A DNA stretch of 64,000 nucleotides from Puccinellia tenuiflora (GCA_012064385.1 QRDG01001827.1:1-64000); one strand, 5' to 3'. Shown: positions 11,452 through 22,477, counted from the stretch's first letter. Made by a program: numbers and translations. Notes: generated by a model not told the origin, from the sequence alone.

Positions 11452-14400
11452 ATGAATCGGCAATGGATGTACGGTGACCGACGAACTGGCGAGTTCATTA
11501 CGGGACTTGGTAGTTTTATCGCTGCGGCCGAGACAAACAAACAGAATGGTTTTATGTGTTGTCCATGTGTTGTCTGTCAGAATAAGAAGGATTACTCTTC
11601 CTCCAGAATCCTTCACACCCACCTGCTTCGGCACGGTTTCATGCCCAGCTATAATTGCTGGACCAAGCACGGAGAAACAGGGGTTATGATGGAAGAAAAT
11701 GAAGAAGAAGATGATGGTTACAACTCTTCTATGTACCCTGAATACGGTGATACTGCAACGGGGGAAGCTGAATATCTAGATGAGCCGACTGATGATCTTG
11801 GTCGTGCCATTGCTGATGCACGGAGAGATTGCGGAACAGAAAATGAGAGGTCGAAATTCGCGCGCATGTTAGAGGATCATAACAAACCGTTGTACCCAAA
11901 CTGTGAAGATGGCCTAAAAAAACTGGGTAGCACACTGGAATTGCTGCAATGGAAGGCAGAAAACGGTGTGACCGACAAAGGTTTTGAAAAGTTGCTGAAA
12001 ATAATGAAGAAGGACCTTCCAAAGCATAACGAATTGCCCGCCAGTACGTACGAAGCAAAGAAGATTGTCTGCCCTCTAGGATTAGATGTGCAGAAGATAC
12101 ATGCATGCCCTAATGACTGCATCCTCTATCGTGGTGAGGAGTACGAGAATTTGGATGCATGCCCGGTATGCACTGCATTGCGGTACAAGATCAGACGAGA
12201 TGACCCTGGTGATGTTGAGGGCGAGCGCCCGAGAAAAAGGGTTCCTGCCAAGGTTATGTGGTATGCTCCTATAATACCACGGTTGAAACGTTTGTTTCAA
12301 AACAAAGAGCATGCCAGGTTGTTGCGATGGCACAAAGAAGATCGTAAGAAAGACGCGATGTTGAGACACCCCGCTGATGGGTCACAGTGGAGAAAAATCG
12401 AGAGAGAGTTCCCGAACTTCGCAGATGACGCAAGGAACTTAAGATTTGGCCTAAGTACAGATGGCATGAATCCTTTTGGAGAGCAGAGCTGTAGTCATAG
12501 CACGTGGCCTGTGACTCTATGTATCTATAACCTTCCTCCTTGGTTGTGCATGAAGAGGAAGTTTATTATGATGCCAGTGCTCATCCATGGCCCGAAGCAA
12601 CCCGGGAATGACATTGCCATGTACCTTAGGCCTTTGGTTGAAGAACTTTTACAGTTGTGGCGCGAAGAAGGTGTACGTGTGTGGGATGAGCACAAACAGG
12701 CGGAATTTGACCTACGAGCGTTGTTGTTCGCAACCATCAATGATTGGCCAGCTCTTAGTAACCTTTCAGGACAGACAAACAAGGGATACAATGCTTGCAC
12801 GCACTGTTTAGAGGAGACAGATAGTATATATTTGGAGAAGTGTAAAAAGGTTGTGTACCTGGGGCATCGTCGATTTCTTCCGACCAAGCATCCCGTAAAA
12901 AAAAAAGGCAAGCATTTCCAAGGTCTGCCCGAGCCTCGGAGGAAGCCTGACCACCGTACTGGTGATGATATATTTGATATGGTCAAGGATCTAGAAGTGA
13001 TCTTGGAAAAGGTCCTGGCAGTCAATCTGTTCCGAATGACGGTACCGGACATGCGGCCATGTGGAAGAAGAAATCTATTTTTTGGGAGCTACCCTATTGG
13101 AAAGTCCTAGAGGTCCGCTCTTCAATCGACGTGATGCACGTGACGAAGAATCTTTGCGTGAATCTGCTAGGCTTCCTGGGCGTGTATGGGAAGACAAAAG
13201 ATACACCGGAAGCACGGGAGGACCAACAACGTATGAAAGACCCAAACAACATGCATCCACATAACAAGATACACCGGAGCAGCTACGCCCTTACCAAAAC
13301 AGAGAAGGAAATCTTTTTTGAATGCCTGAACAGTATCAAGGTCCCGTCTGGCTTCTCGTCGAATATAAAGGGAATAATAAATATGGCTGAGAAAAAATTT
13401 CAAAACCTAAAGTCTCATGACTGCCACGTGATTATGACGCAGTTGCTTCCGATTGCACTAAGGGGCCTTCTACCGGAAAATGTTCGAGTACCCATTGTGA
13501 AGCTATGTGCATTCCTCAATGCAATATCTCAGAAGGTAATCAATCCAGAAAATCTGACACAGTTACAGAACGATGTGGTCCAATGTCTTGTTAGTTTCGA
13601 GTTGGTGTTCCCACCATCGTTCTTCAATATTATGACGCATCTGCTGGTTCACCTAGTCGAAGAGATTGCCATTCTCGGTCCTGTTTTTCTACACAATATG
13701 TTCCCCTTTGAGAGGTTCATGGGAGTTTTAAAGGAATATGTCCATAACCGTGCTAGGCCAGAAGGAAGCATCTCCAAGGGCTATGGAACAGAGGAGGTCA
13801 TTGAGTTCTGCGTTGACTTTATTCCTGACCTTAAGTCGATTGGTGTTCCACAATCAAGACATGAGGGGAGACTGAGTGGAAAAGGCACGCTAGGAAAGAA
13901 AGCAGACATATGCAGGGACGGGCATTCTTTAACTCAGGCACACTACACAGTTCTACAGAGTTCTACCTTGGTGGCCCCGTATATCGAGAAACACAAGAAC
14001 ATATTACGGTCTCAACACCCGGGACAGTCCGACACCTGGATTACACATGAACACATTGATACTTTCGGCGGTTGGTTGCGAACACATCTCATTAATGACA
14101 ACACTGTTGGAGATCAGCTTTACTTGTTGGCCAGGTCACCATCTTCGACTGTGTTGACTTTCCAAGGGTACGAGATAAATGGAAATACATTTTACACGAT
14201 CGCCCAAGATAAAAAGAGCAGCAACCAAAACAGTGGTGTCCGGTTTGATGCAATAAACAACAATGGACAAAAGGACACATATTATGGTTACATAGAGCAG
14301 ATATGGGAACTTGACTATGGACCTTCTTTTAAGGTCCCTTTGTTCCGGTGCAAATGGGTCAAGCTGAATGGAGTGGGGGTTCAGGTAGACAAGCTGTACG

Positions 14401-14725
14401 GAATGACAACAGTGGATCTCAACAATCTTGGTTACGGAGACGAACCATTCGTCCTAGCCAATGATGTTGCTCAGGTGTTCTATGTGAAGGACATGTCTAC
14501 CAAACCGAGAAAGATGAAAAATAAGGAAACGAATAAATCATCCGACGAGCCAAAGCGTCACATAGTTCTTTCAGGGAAAAGAAACATCGTGGAGTGGAGG
14601 ACAAGACAGACATGTCAGAAGATTACGATAAGTTTGATGAAATTCCCCCCTTCACGGTCAAAACTGACCCAACCATCGTGTTGAATGATGAAGATGCTCC
14701 ATGGTTACGGCCGGTGCGACCATAA
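11452..14725 (+). pseudogene. CACTA TNPD-type transposase with two frameshifts
   Basis: The transposase should bind the element ends and carry out DNA cleavage and strand transfer in the nucleus. From ATG 11452 (MNRQWMYGDRR) the order is: a Transpos_assoc-like Cys/His region (CCPCVVC...HLLRHGF); a Transposase_21-like core with STDGMNPF near 12455; then, after a frame change, the IDVMH block near 13125, a DUF4218-like region (FPFERFMGVLKEY near 13705) and a DUF4216-like region (YGYIEQIWELDYGPSFKVPL near 14300). The reading changes frame at about 13001-13005 and again at about 14588-14592; each is explained by one missing base. The last frame stops at 14723-14725, giving roughly 1,090 residues in total. 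Upstream ATGs near 11411 are in other frames or lead to stops. Confidence 0.85.
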
Positions 14726-14783
14726 GAAACATGATGTATTTTTATGAACACTTTGATAATATTTATGTATGAGTGTATCTTAT

Positions 14784-14940
14784 TTTTGTTGGCGCCCAAA
14801 TTTTAATTCCTGAAAGAACCTTTAGTCCCGGTGGCTGGAACTGGGACTAAAGGGTCTTTTGGCGCGCACCTTTTCGGTGTCCGAAAAAATACCCTTTAGT
14901 CCCGGTTCCATCTACCAACCGGGACTAAAGGTCACCCTTT
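14784..14940. repeat. Internal subterminal-type hairpin block, copy 1
   Basis: TTTTGTTGGCGCCCAAATTT begins a block with two hairpins of the TTTAGTCCCGG family. Almost the same block recurs at 17050-17210, where the hairpins carry TTTCGTCCCGG instead of TTTAGTCCCGG. It lies directly downstream of the transposase stop. Confidence 0.85.
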
Positions 14941-14965
14941 CGTGTGGTGATGTGTAATAATAAAC

Positions 14966-15032
14966 TTGGCATAGTTTGTTTGAATGGGTCCATATTCCAC
15001 ACAAACATGCATCTTGGAAGCACGGACAATGT
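14966..15032. repeat. 67-bp dispersed repeat, copy 1
   Basis: TGGCATAGTTTGTTTGAATG... recurs almost unchanged at 16579-16645. Relative to the 14784/17050 repeat, the order is reversed between the two locations. Confidence 0.85.
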
Positions 15033-15050
15033 ATTAAACCTTTTATCAAA

Positions 15051-15400
15051 TGCACACGGTTTCCCCGTCATACAGCCCAACGGTGGCTCGTGAGTGCCTG
15101 CATATCAAATGCACCGTTGGGCTGTATGACGGGAATCCGAATGATTTGTATTCGGTCGATGAACTGAAGTGAGCAGCAAATCGACCTTCGATCCAAGCAG
15201 CTGCAAGACTTCTTTGATGATCTAACGACCGTCCCAAAAAGTGTTGGGAATGTTGTAGATCATCAAAGAGCCTTGCAGCCACTCCCACCTCCTCGGCAAT
15301 TCATCATTGTGTTACCCTAATCCAGTGGTTGGATTCAACCTACCCGAGGGCTTGTGTTAGGGAACATGCCAGTGGGTAGGCTAAATCCAACCATTTGGTT
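15051..15400. repeat. Cluster of three hairpin-forming inverted repeats
   Basis: Hairpin 1 has 22-bp perfect arms at 15064-15085 and 15112-15133 (core CATACAGCCCAACGGTG), extended imperfectly outward. Hairpin 2 pairs about 15199-15232 (GCTGCAAGACTTCTTTGATG) with 15246-15283. Hairpin 3 pairs about 15321-15348 (CCAGTGGTTGGATTCAACC) with 15372-15398. Loops are about 15-30 bases. None contains the CACTA subterminal motif, so they are separate structures. Confidence 0.8.
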
Positions 15401-15480
15401 CGGTGGCAAAGGTAGACACTCGTTGTGTGCCATTTCGCTGCAGGGACGTCGCTATTTATAGGCGATTAGAAGGTGTACAA

Positions 15481-15962
15481 GCGCTCTAAAGAAACACACC
15501 CCTGATCCAACGGCTCACAATCGCTTGAAAGAAACACACGATCCGTGTGCTTCTTTAGTCCCGGTTGGTAACACGAACCGGTACTAAAGGCCCTGATCCA
15601 ACAGCTCACAAGCGCTCGAAGGAAACACACGATCCGTGTGCTTCTGATCCAATGGCTCACAAGCGCTCTAAAGAAACACACCCCTGATCCAACGGCTCAC
15701 AATCGCTTGAAAGAAACACACGATCCGTGTGCTTCTTTAGTCCCGGTTGGTAACACGAACCGGTACTAAAGGCCCTGATCCAACAGCTCACAAGCGCTCG
15801 AAGGAAACACACGATCCGTGTGCTTCTGATCCAATGGCTCACAAGCGCTCTAAAGAAACACACCCCTGATCCAACGGCTCACAAGCGCTTGAAAGAAACA
15901 CACGATCCGTGTGCTTCTTTAGTCCCGGTTGGTAACACGAACCGGTACTAAAGGCCCTGATC
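15481..15962. repeat. 182-bp tandem repeat, about 2.6 copies
   Basis: Units start GCGCTCTAAAGAAACACACC at 15481, 15663 and 15845. Each includes one GTCCCGG hairpin (TTTAGTCCCGGTTGGTAACACGAACCGGTACTAAA) and ACACGATCCGTGTG palindromes. The last copy stops before a TATATATG-containing segment upstream of the ORF at 16090. Confidence 0.9.
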
Positions 15963-16089
15963 ACTCTATATATGTAGGCTTGGCCTCCATTGCCATATCA
16001 CATCTAAACTCATATCTGCAACCTCATCACTCTTCCATTGTAACAAAATTTTGACTTAGGCGTTTTTGACTTAGGTGTTCTCGGCGACA

Positions 16090-16476
16090 ATGTCCATGTT
16101 GGACCAGAGGGGCGATGTGCGGGACTGGGCTCCACCGGGCTGGCACTGGGAGGTGCTACCTTCCGGGACGCGCAGCTTGGTGAGGAATCCGGGTGACGTC
16201 GTCGACCCGGATCTTCTGTGGTGGCAGTCGCGTGGGCCACGCTCGGTGCAGAGGGAGCCGGCCTCCGAGGAGGTGGTACGTCGCCGTATCAGGGAGGAGG
16301 ATGAGCACGTCCGTCGCTACATGTATCTATTGGATAGGCAGTATGACAGTAGGTGGTCGTTTCTTCAGAGGGTTCCTTCTCACGTGAGCTATGACCCTGT
16401 GAGGGTTCCTTCTCTTTGGATGCGCAGCGCCGGCGGCTCAGCACCCCACGGCTCAAGAACTTGGAATATGTCCTAG
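16090..16476 (+). CDS. Small GC-rich ORF inside CACTA, unknown function
   Basis: The ORF starts MSMLDQRGDVRDWAPPGW and contains LLWWQSRGPRSVQRE, an Arg/Glu-rich helix-like stretch and YLLDRQYDSRWSFLQRVP. It ends at 16476 after about 128 residues. It has a strong coding bias compared with the AT-rich surroundings, and CTCTATATATG lies about 125 bp upstream. I recall peptides of this type from Triticeae CACTA-derived predictions but know no domain. The Trp/Arg-rich character could suggest nucleic-acid contact, which is a guess. It may be an exon of a longer, captured gene. Confidence 0.5.
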   Translation: MSMLDQRGDVRDWAPPGWHWEVLPSGTRSLVRNPGDVVDPDLLWWQSRGPRSVQREPASEEVVRRRIREEDEHVRRYMYLLDRQYDSRWSFLQRVPSHVSYDPVRVPSLWMRSAGGSAPHGSRTWNMS

Positions 16477-16578
16477 GCAGTACGACAGTTCTGTTGAAAA
16501 CTTGTTCACAACAAAGAGCTATCTCCTCCTAACATTCTAGGGTTTGTGTCGAAATAACAGGTGTTATGGCCAAATACA

Positions 16579-16645
16579 TGGCATAGTTTGTTTGAATGGG
16601 TCCATATTCCACAAAAACATGCATCTTGGAAGCACGGACAATGTT
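16579..16645. repeat. 67-bp dispersed repeat, copy 2
   Basis: This matches 14966-15032 with very few differences (ACAAAAACATG versus ACACAAACATG). Confidence 0.85.
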
Positions 16646-17049
16646 GACGAAGGAAGTTTTTTTATTGAATAAAAAAACCACTTTCCATTTTCCGAGTGTC
16701 AGAAATGGTTTTTTTTTGTGAAGGACCTACCAGAAATATGTTGCAAAACTTGGGTGATTCATTTTTTTAATATGCTAGAACATGTTATATGCACAAATAA
16801 TCAATTTGTTTTCTAAGAAAAGATTTCCATCCACCTCTTTTAAAAATCACAAATTTCTGCGATTCTGCTGGAAACGGGACAACTTTCTAGACTTAATTAT
16901 AGTTTCTAGAAATATTTAATTCCATTTTGAAAGATATTGTATTTATAATTTTATAAGTTTAAAACAAAAATTATTGTTTTTTCTGATAAACAGATCGAAA
17001 GATATTGTATTTATAATTTTATAAGTTTAAAACAAAAAACAGAACAAAC

Positions 17050-17290
17050 TTTTGTTGGCGCCCAAATTTTAATTCCTGAAAGAACCTTTCGTCCCGGTTG
17101 GTGGCTGGAACCGGGACGAAAGGGTCTTTTGGCGCGCACCTTTTCGGTGTCCGAAAAAATACCCTTCCGTCCCGGTTCCAGCCACCAACCGGGACGAAAG
17201 GTCACTCTTTCGTCCCGGTTGGTGGCTGGAACCGGGACGGAAGGGTCTTTCGTCCCGGTTCCAGCCACGAACCGGGACAAAAGGTCCTTT
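17050..17290. repeat. Internal subterminal-type hairpin block, copy 2
   Basis: The block shares TTTTGTTGGCGCCCAAATTT with 14784 and continues with four or more hairpins of the form TTTCGTCCCGGTTGGTGGCTGGAACC. The A-to-C change in TTTCGTCCCGG is present in both arms of most units, so stem pairing is kept. Confidence 0.85.
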
Positions 17291-17867
17291 CCTCTTATAA
17301 CCTCCTTCTCTTCTCCCCGATCCCCTTCATTCTCGCAAACTTGCTAAGGACGCGCGCACGGACCCCTCCCCCACGCCGGCAGGCTGCCCGATTTTCCGGC
17401 GTCCTCGCTGCTCGCCGTCGGCCGCCACGCGCCGCCCTCGACGTGCCGCCCAAGCCCGCCCGAGCCGAGGCCGCCCTCTCCTTCTCCTCGCCGGCCGCCC
17501 GAGCCTCCGCAGCACGTCATCTCGCCTCCTCCGGCAACCTCCGCCGGCCAAGCTTCCTCCGCCGGTCGCCGCCCGTCACCAGCCTCCTCCGACCTCCCAG
17601 CGGTGAGCACCCCGTCCTCTGGGACCCCTCCACCCTCTCCCTCCCGCGCTCCACGAAGAACCACACCGCCCGCCGCCGCGGACATGGTCGCCGTCGGTCC
17701 TCCGGCGACCATTGGTCCATTCCACCGCCACCCCGTACTCTTCTCGGCCTCCTCTAGCTCCTAGAGCCCATGCCCGTGCCCAATTTCAAGCCGATTGCAC
17801 GATTTCGTGATCAAGCCGTGCCCAAGTTCATCGGTGACATCACCATGACGTCATGTGTTCATCATTT
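17291..17867. other. GC-rich leader-like segment upstream of second CACTA gene
   Basis: About 450 bp of very GC-rich sequence encodes only low-complexity P/R/S/A peptides in several frames, followed by AT-rich DNA. The position, between a hairpin block and the gene that starts at 18435, fits a non-coding first exon or promoter region. No clear splice structure was fixed. Confidence 0.4.
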
Positions 17868-18300
17868 AGCAATTGTTAGCTATTTTAATAATTAGTGTTA
17901 GCAATTTGTATTAATTAGTGTTAGCAATTGTTAGCTATTTTAAATAATGTTAGCTATTTTGAATAATTAAAATGTTAGCTATTTTGAAATGTTAGCAATT
18001 TGTATTAATTAGTGTTAGCAATTGTTAGCTATTTTAAATAATGTTAGCTATTTTGAATAATTAAAATGTTAGCTATTTTGAAATGTTAGCAATTTGTATT
18101 AATTAGTGTTAGCAATTGTTAGCTATTTTAAATAATGTTAGCTATTTTGAATAATTAAAATGTTAGCTATTTTGAAATGTTAGCAATTTGTATTAATTAG
18201 TGTTAGCAATTGTTAGCTATTTTAAATAATGTTAGCTATTTTGAATAATTAAAATGTTAGCTATTTTGAAATGTTAGCAATTGTGTTAACACTAATAATT
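17868..18300. repeat. 94-bp tandem repeat, about four copies
   Basis: GTATTAATTAGTGTTAGCAA recurs at 17908, 18002, 18096 and 18190. The units consist of permuted GTTAGCTATTTT and GTTAGCAATT words. The array ends in a short AAGAAT-repeat stretch (about 18350-18387) just before the ATG at 18435. Confidence 0.9.
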
Positions 18301-20154
18301 AGTGTTAGCAATTGTGTTAGCTATTTTAATAATTAGTGTAGAATAAGAATAAGAATAGAATTAAAAGAATAAGAATAAGAATAAGAATGGGTTAATTTTC
18401 ATTAACCACCCGGTCAATTGTCCTTGCAGAAACTATGGATCACAACAGAGACGAAAATCAGGAGAACATATTGCAAGATATTATCCGCGGTGAAGATGAG
18501 TTGGAGTTCACCTCGAGCTTTCTGAACGACTCCGGCGAGGGAGCGCAGATAGAAGCTGAGGCATCCGGTGATGATGGTGACCGGACAATTATTACTACAA
18601 ACTCCGGCGCGGTATATTAACTAACCCTATATTGACTAAATCCACTATTTGATTCATATATATATATATGCATTAACTATCTTTCTTCTTTTAGCCCTCC
18701 GGATCGAGCAAATCTTCTTCTATCCCCAAACGAGGCCCATCCAAAAGGTGTGATAAAGAAGAGAGATACAAGATCGAAGCAGTAGCTCCAGATGGCAGAC
18801 CGCTGACACATTTTGTCAAGTTTGTAAGTCAGTGCGGAGTTGTTGTTAGGGACAACGTCCCGATCACCACTCAAGAATGGAATGAGCCGAAGGCGACAGA
18901 ACGCTCGTCTCTCACTTTTGTTGACGATAGAGTGAAAGAAAATCTTTGGACGACGCTAATGGCTAATTTCACGCTTCCTCGTCAAGACGACGACGCTCAT
19001 CCGTTAGAGGAGGAGGATCCAAATTACGTGGATCCCATAGAGAAAAAGGTCAAGGAGTGGGCACTGAAGAAGATGGCCGAACAATTTGCAAACTGGAAGA
19101 AAAGATTGCACAAGGACTTTGTCCTTCAAAAAAGACTCCGGAGTTCACTGGAGCGTATGAAAAGCTAAGGGATCAGTGGGAGGAATTTGTCAAGTACAAG
19201 ATATCTGACGAGGCTAAGAAAAGGTCAGCAACTAATAAGAAAAATGCTTCCAAGAAGGAATATCACCATAGCATGGGGTCAGGTGGCTACAGGGCTATCA
19301 AGCCTAAGGTGGAGAGACTTGAGAACGCCCTGCTTGAACAAGGGATAATTCCTGAGACGCAGCGGTGGGCTGATCGGGCAAAACTTTGGTTCTTCGGGCA
19401 TGGGGGAACGTTGCACCCAGAAACAGGGAAGTGCATCTTTACAAAAGCACAACTTGCAACCCCTCTCGCTGAACTTCAGAAGATAATGAAGGAGGTAGAA
19501 GCCGGGGAGTTCGTTCCAAACAGAGAGAAGGACGAGCTGTCACGGGCCCTCGGGAATCCAGAACACAAAGGTCGGACACGAGGCACAGAAGGCTCCGTAC
19601 CGTGGAAGTATGGATTTCCAGATGACGCTGACAGTTATAGAAGCCGAGGGAGGAAGAAGGCAGAGGAGGCAGATCGGCTGAAGCAGATTGAAGATAGATT
19701 AACTAGGCAGCAGCAGATCCTTGATTCACTTACCACACAGGAAGCTCACCGGCACGAAGATCCTTCTCAGCAAGATAGCGGCCCACCATCTCAGCGGAAA
19801 AGCAGCGTGGCTTCCACGGAGCTCTTTCGGCCAGATATCTCGGCTCGTCGCTACCCCGTGGATGATATCACGGAGAGGGAAAATTGTGAGCTACATGCTC
19901 CATTGATGAACATAAACGTGAAGGTGGCGGTCGGCGTAGTCTTAGCTGCTGTAACTAATGGTACTTACCATTCGCGGCCGATTCCAGATGGATATTCTGT
20001 TGTCGTAGTGGATGAAGTCATGAAAGGATACGAGGATCTGCAGCTTGACTACCCTACGGGTGAAGACGAGACTGCACTGAGGTATGGTAGAAAAACTACT
20101 GTTCTATGGCGGAAGGAACACATTGTGCTTCCAAATTGGAAGCCAAGGTCACCG

Positions 20155-20357
20155 TCTCCGCCGCCTCAGCCGTCTCCGCCGCATCAGCCGTCTCCGCCAC
20201 CTCAGCCGTCTCCGCCGCGTCAGCCGTCTCCGCCGCGTCAGCCGTCTCCGCCACCCCAGCCGTCTCCGCCGCGACAGCCAACTCCTCCGCAGCGTCAGCC
20301 ATCTCCTCCGCCGCGTCAGCCGTCTCCACCGCCTCAGCCGTCTCCGCCGTGTCAGGC
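20155..20357 (+). repeat. Proline-rich minisatellite within exon 2
   Basis: About 13 units of roughly 15 bp (CAGCCGTCTCCGCCG and variants) encode QPSPP repeats. The array lies between the DUF8039-like block and the basic linker, and is likely a flexible spacer of variable length. Confidence 0.9.
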
Positions 20358-21878
20358 TCATAGTCGTGTTCAAAAGCGGAAGAGCACCGCCTGCGCCGCC
20401 TCTGCCTCGGGTTCTAGTGGTACAAGTCATCAGAAGAAAGCGAAACCCGCCAAGCCTATCGAGAAATTACCTTACAAAATGACCAAAGCAGAGCTAGAAG
20501 TGTGGGTTAAAGAGGATGTCAGACGCCAGTTAGCACCGAAGCGGCCACAAAAGGTCCCACTAGATCCGGTCTTAGTTGAGAGAACACTAAGAAACCTGAC
20601 GCGACCAACGGCTGAGCAGATTTTACCGGACTACGACCGAACAATTATAAAGGCACGTGATGCTCAGGTGCCGCCCAATGTTCTGAGGGCACGCAATATT
20701 CCGAAGCCGAAGGCGCGTCCATACGGTCAAGGAGTTCCTCAGCTCGGACAACAGGAGAAGCAATCATGCCCCCCGCTGAGGGTGTGTTCCGATGTCCCTC
20801 GGCCTAAACAATTAACTAACAAACAAATCAAAAAAGCCGCCGCTGAGCTTGGTGTGACCATGGCTGAATACTTGGGCTCGCTAATAGAGTATCCCACTGC
20901 TGAGGTGATCACAGACAAGTACAAATACAAGCACGGGGAGCCTTTTGTCAAACCAGAGAAGGTCCCGAACCTTCCAACAAAAATGCGAAGATTGAATGCG
21001 TGGTACATGGAAGCAGCAAAGGAAGGGAAAAACTGGATCAACCTGGAGGTTAAAGAAGAGCATTACGGTCGTGGAACTGCCCAGGTCCAGGTTGAATTTG
21101 AAGAACTATTTCAGTTATTCCAACAAGATGCCATCGACAAATCTATCGTCAGTGCCTATTGTCTGTAAGTATTTTTTTTCTGTAACTAAGTCTCTAACTC
21201 AGCTCGTTAAACATATTTGTAATTATCCTCACTCTATTATGCAGATTGAAGATTCGAGAATGCAGATTATCTGGAATCTATGACATTGGGTTCGTTGACC
21301 CACATGTCATTCATCAGTACAATCTTATACATAAAGAAAAGGAAACGGAGGACCTCTTGGTACTTGCGTTAAGGAAGCAAGAAACTAAAACACAAATACT
21401 ATTTCCTTACAACTTCGGGTGAGTGTTAGTGTCTATACACCTTCTATACTCCATGTTAATTAAGTGTAATTGACGAGTAATTCGTGCGCAGGTTCCACTA
21501 TCTGTTATTTATCATTATTCCTGACAAAGGAATAGTACAAGTCATGGACCCGCTACGTGATCAACCAGGGAACTGGAAGGACATGAAGGAAATGATCCAG
21601 AGGTAATTTCAATCATTATGGCACTACATCGGCAACTTTCGTTCATTTCCTGATATGTAGTAATTAATAAGTCATTTATTCTTTTTCATTGACTTCCAGG
21701 GCTTGGAAACGGTTCACCAACAGGGCTCCGGGTGAATGGACAGATGAGCTTGAATTTAAAGACATGGCGGTAAGTAGTTCTAGCTAGACTCGGGCATCTA
21801 TTTGATTGAAGTTTAATAATATTATCATGCTTGATTATTATTTTGATTGAACTTTGTTCTTATAAAGTGCCCGAGACA

Positions 21879-21980
21879 GGGATCCGGAAATCACTTATGT
21901 GGATTGTATGTCTGCGAGTTCATTCGCCAGGGATCCGGAAATCACTTATGTGGATTGTATGTCTGCGAGTTCATTCGCCA
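21879..21980 (+). repeat. 51-bp tandem duplication of the catalytic-Cys block
   Basis: The unit GGGATCCGGAAATCACTTAT... occurs at 21879-21929 and 21930-21980 with no differences. The length is a multiple of three, so the reading frame is kept and 17 residues including the LCGLYVCEF motif are present twice. Confidence 0.95.
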
Positions 21981-22477
21981 GAGGTGTTATCAGAGGAGCA
22001 GACTCTTAGAACATCTTGAAGTAAGTAAACAATATTCACAATACTATTTTATTACAATCAATTGTGTTGAGATTCTCTCATATATATATATATATTAATT
22101 GACCCCTTCCATAAATTATATAGATCGAAGAGATGCGGGACATGCTCCTACCACAAGACCGCTTGCGAGCAATTCAAGAGGAGCTGGCGGCATTCTTCTT
22201 AGATCAAGTCATAAATAAAAATGGAGAATTTTATTCACCGGGCAACTAGGGTTTTATGTATGTTAATAGGGTTGGACAACTTATATGATACTATATGTAA
22301 AGATTCGACAACTTATGGCGATGTTTGTGTAATTCCTTCTTTAGTTGTTTTGTATATACATAGTATCGTCGAATTGGATCCTAAAAAGAAAAACAATAAA
22401 TGAAAAAATAAACGAAAAACTGTAAAACAAACAAACAATATAAAGAAAAACAGCAAAACAAAAAAAACAGAATAAAC

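Larger units (their letters stand above)
18435..22249 (+). pseudogene. Second CACTA gene: transposase-associated region plus Ulp1-like protease
   Basis: Seven exons can be read: 18435-18611, 18695-21164, 21245-21418, 21492-21602, 21700-21769, 21868-22020 and 22134-22249, all with GT/AG borders and consistent phase. The N-terminal half resembles the plant Ptta/En/Spm transposase region (TTQEWNEP..., EFTGAYEKLRDQWEEFVKYK). A DUF8039-like block follows (near 19890-20130), then a proline-rich repeat, then a C-terminal domain with the Ulp1/C48 layout: His codon 21496-21498 (FHYLLF), Asp 21547-21549 (VMDPL) and Gln/Cys (CPRQGSGNHLCGLYVCEF, Cys 21898-21900). The frame shifts once at the A6 run 19128-19133 (one missing A). 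A 51-bp in-frame duplication repeats the Cys block. It may process SUMO-like or transposon proteins; this is inferred from the fold only. Confidence 0.8.

Noticed and set aside
12990..13060. Programmed ribosomal frameshift in TNPD
   Set aside because: No slippery heptamer with downstream structure was evident, and a second unrelated shift exists; a simple one-base loss or sequence error is more likely.
15481..15962. CRISPR-like array
   Set aside because: The period is 182 bp with near-identical units and no unique spacers in a eukaryotic transposon; an ordinary tandem repeat.
20096..20430. Minus-strand Ala/Glu- and Arg-rich ORFs opposite the proline repeat
   Set aside because: Shadow frames of a 15-bp minisatellite.
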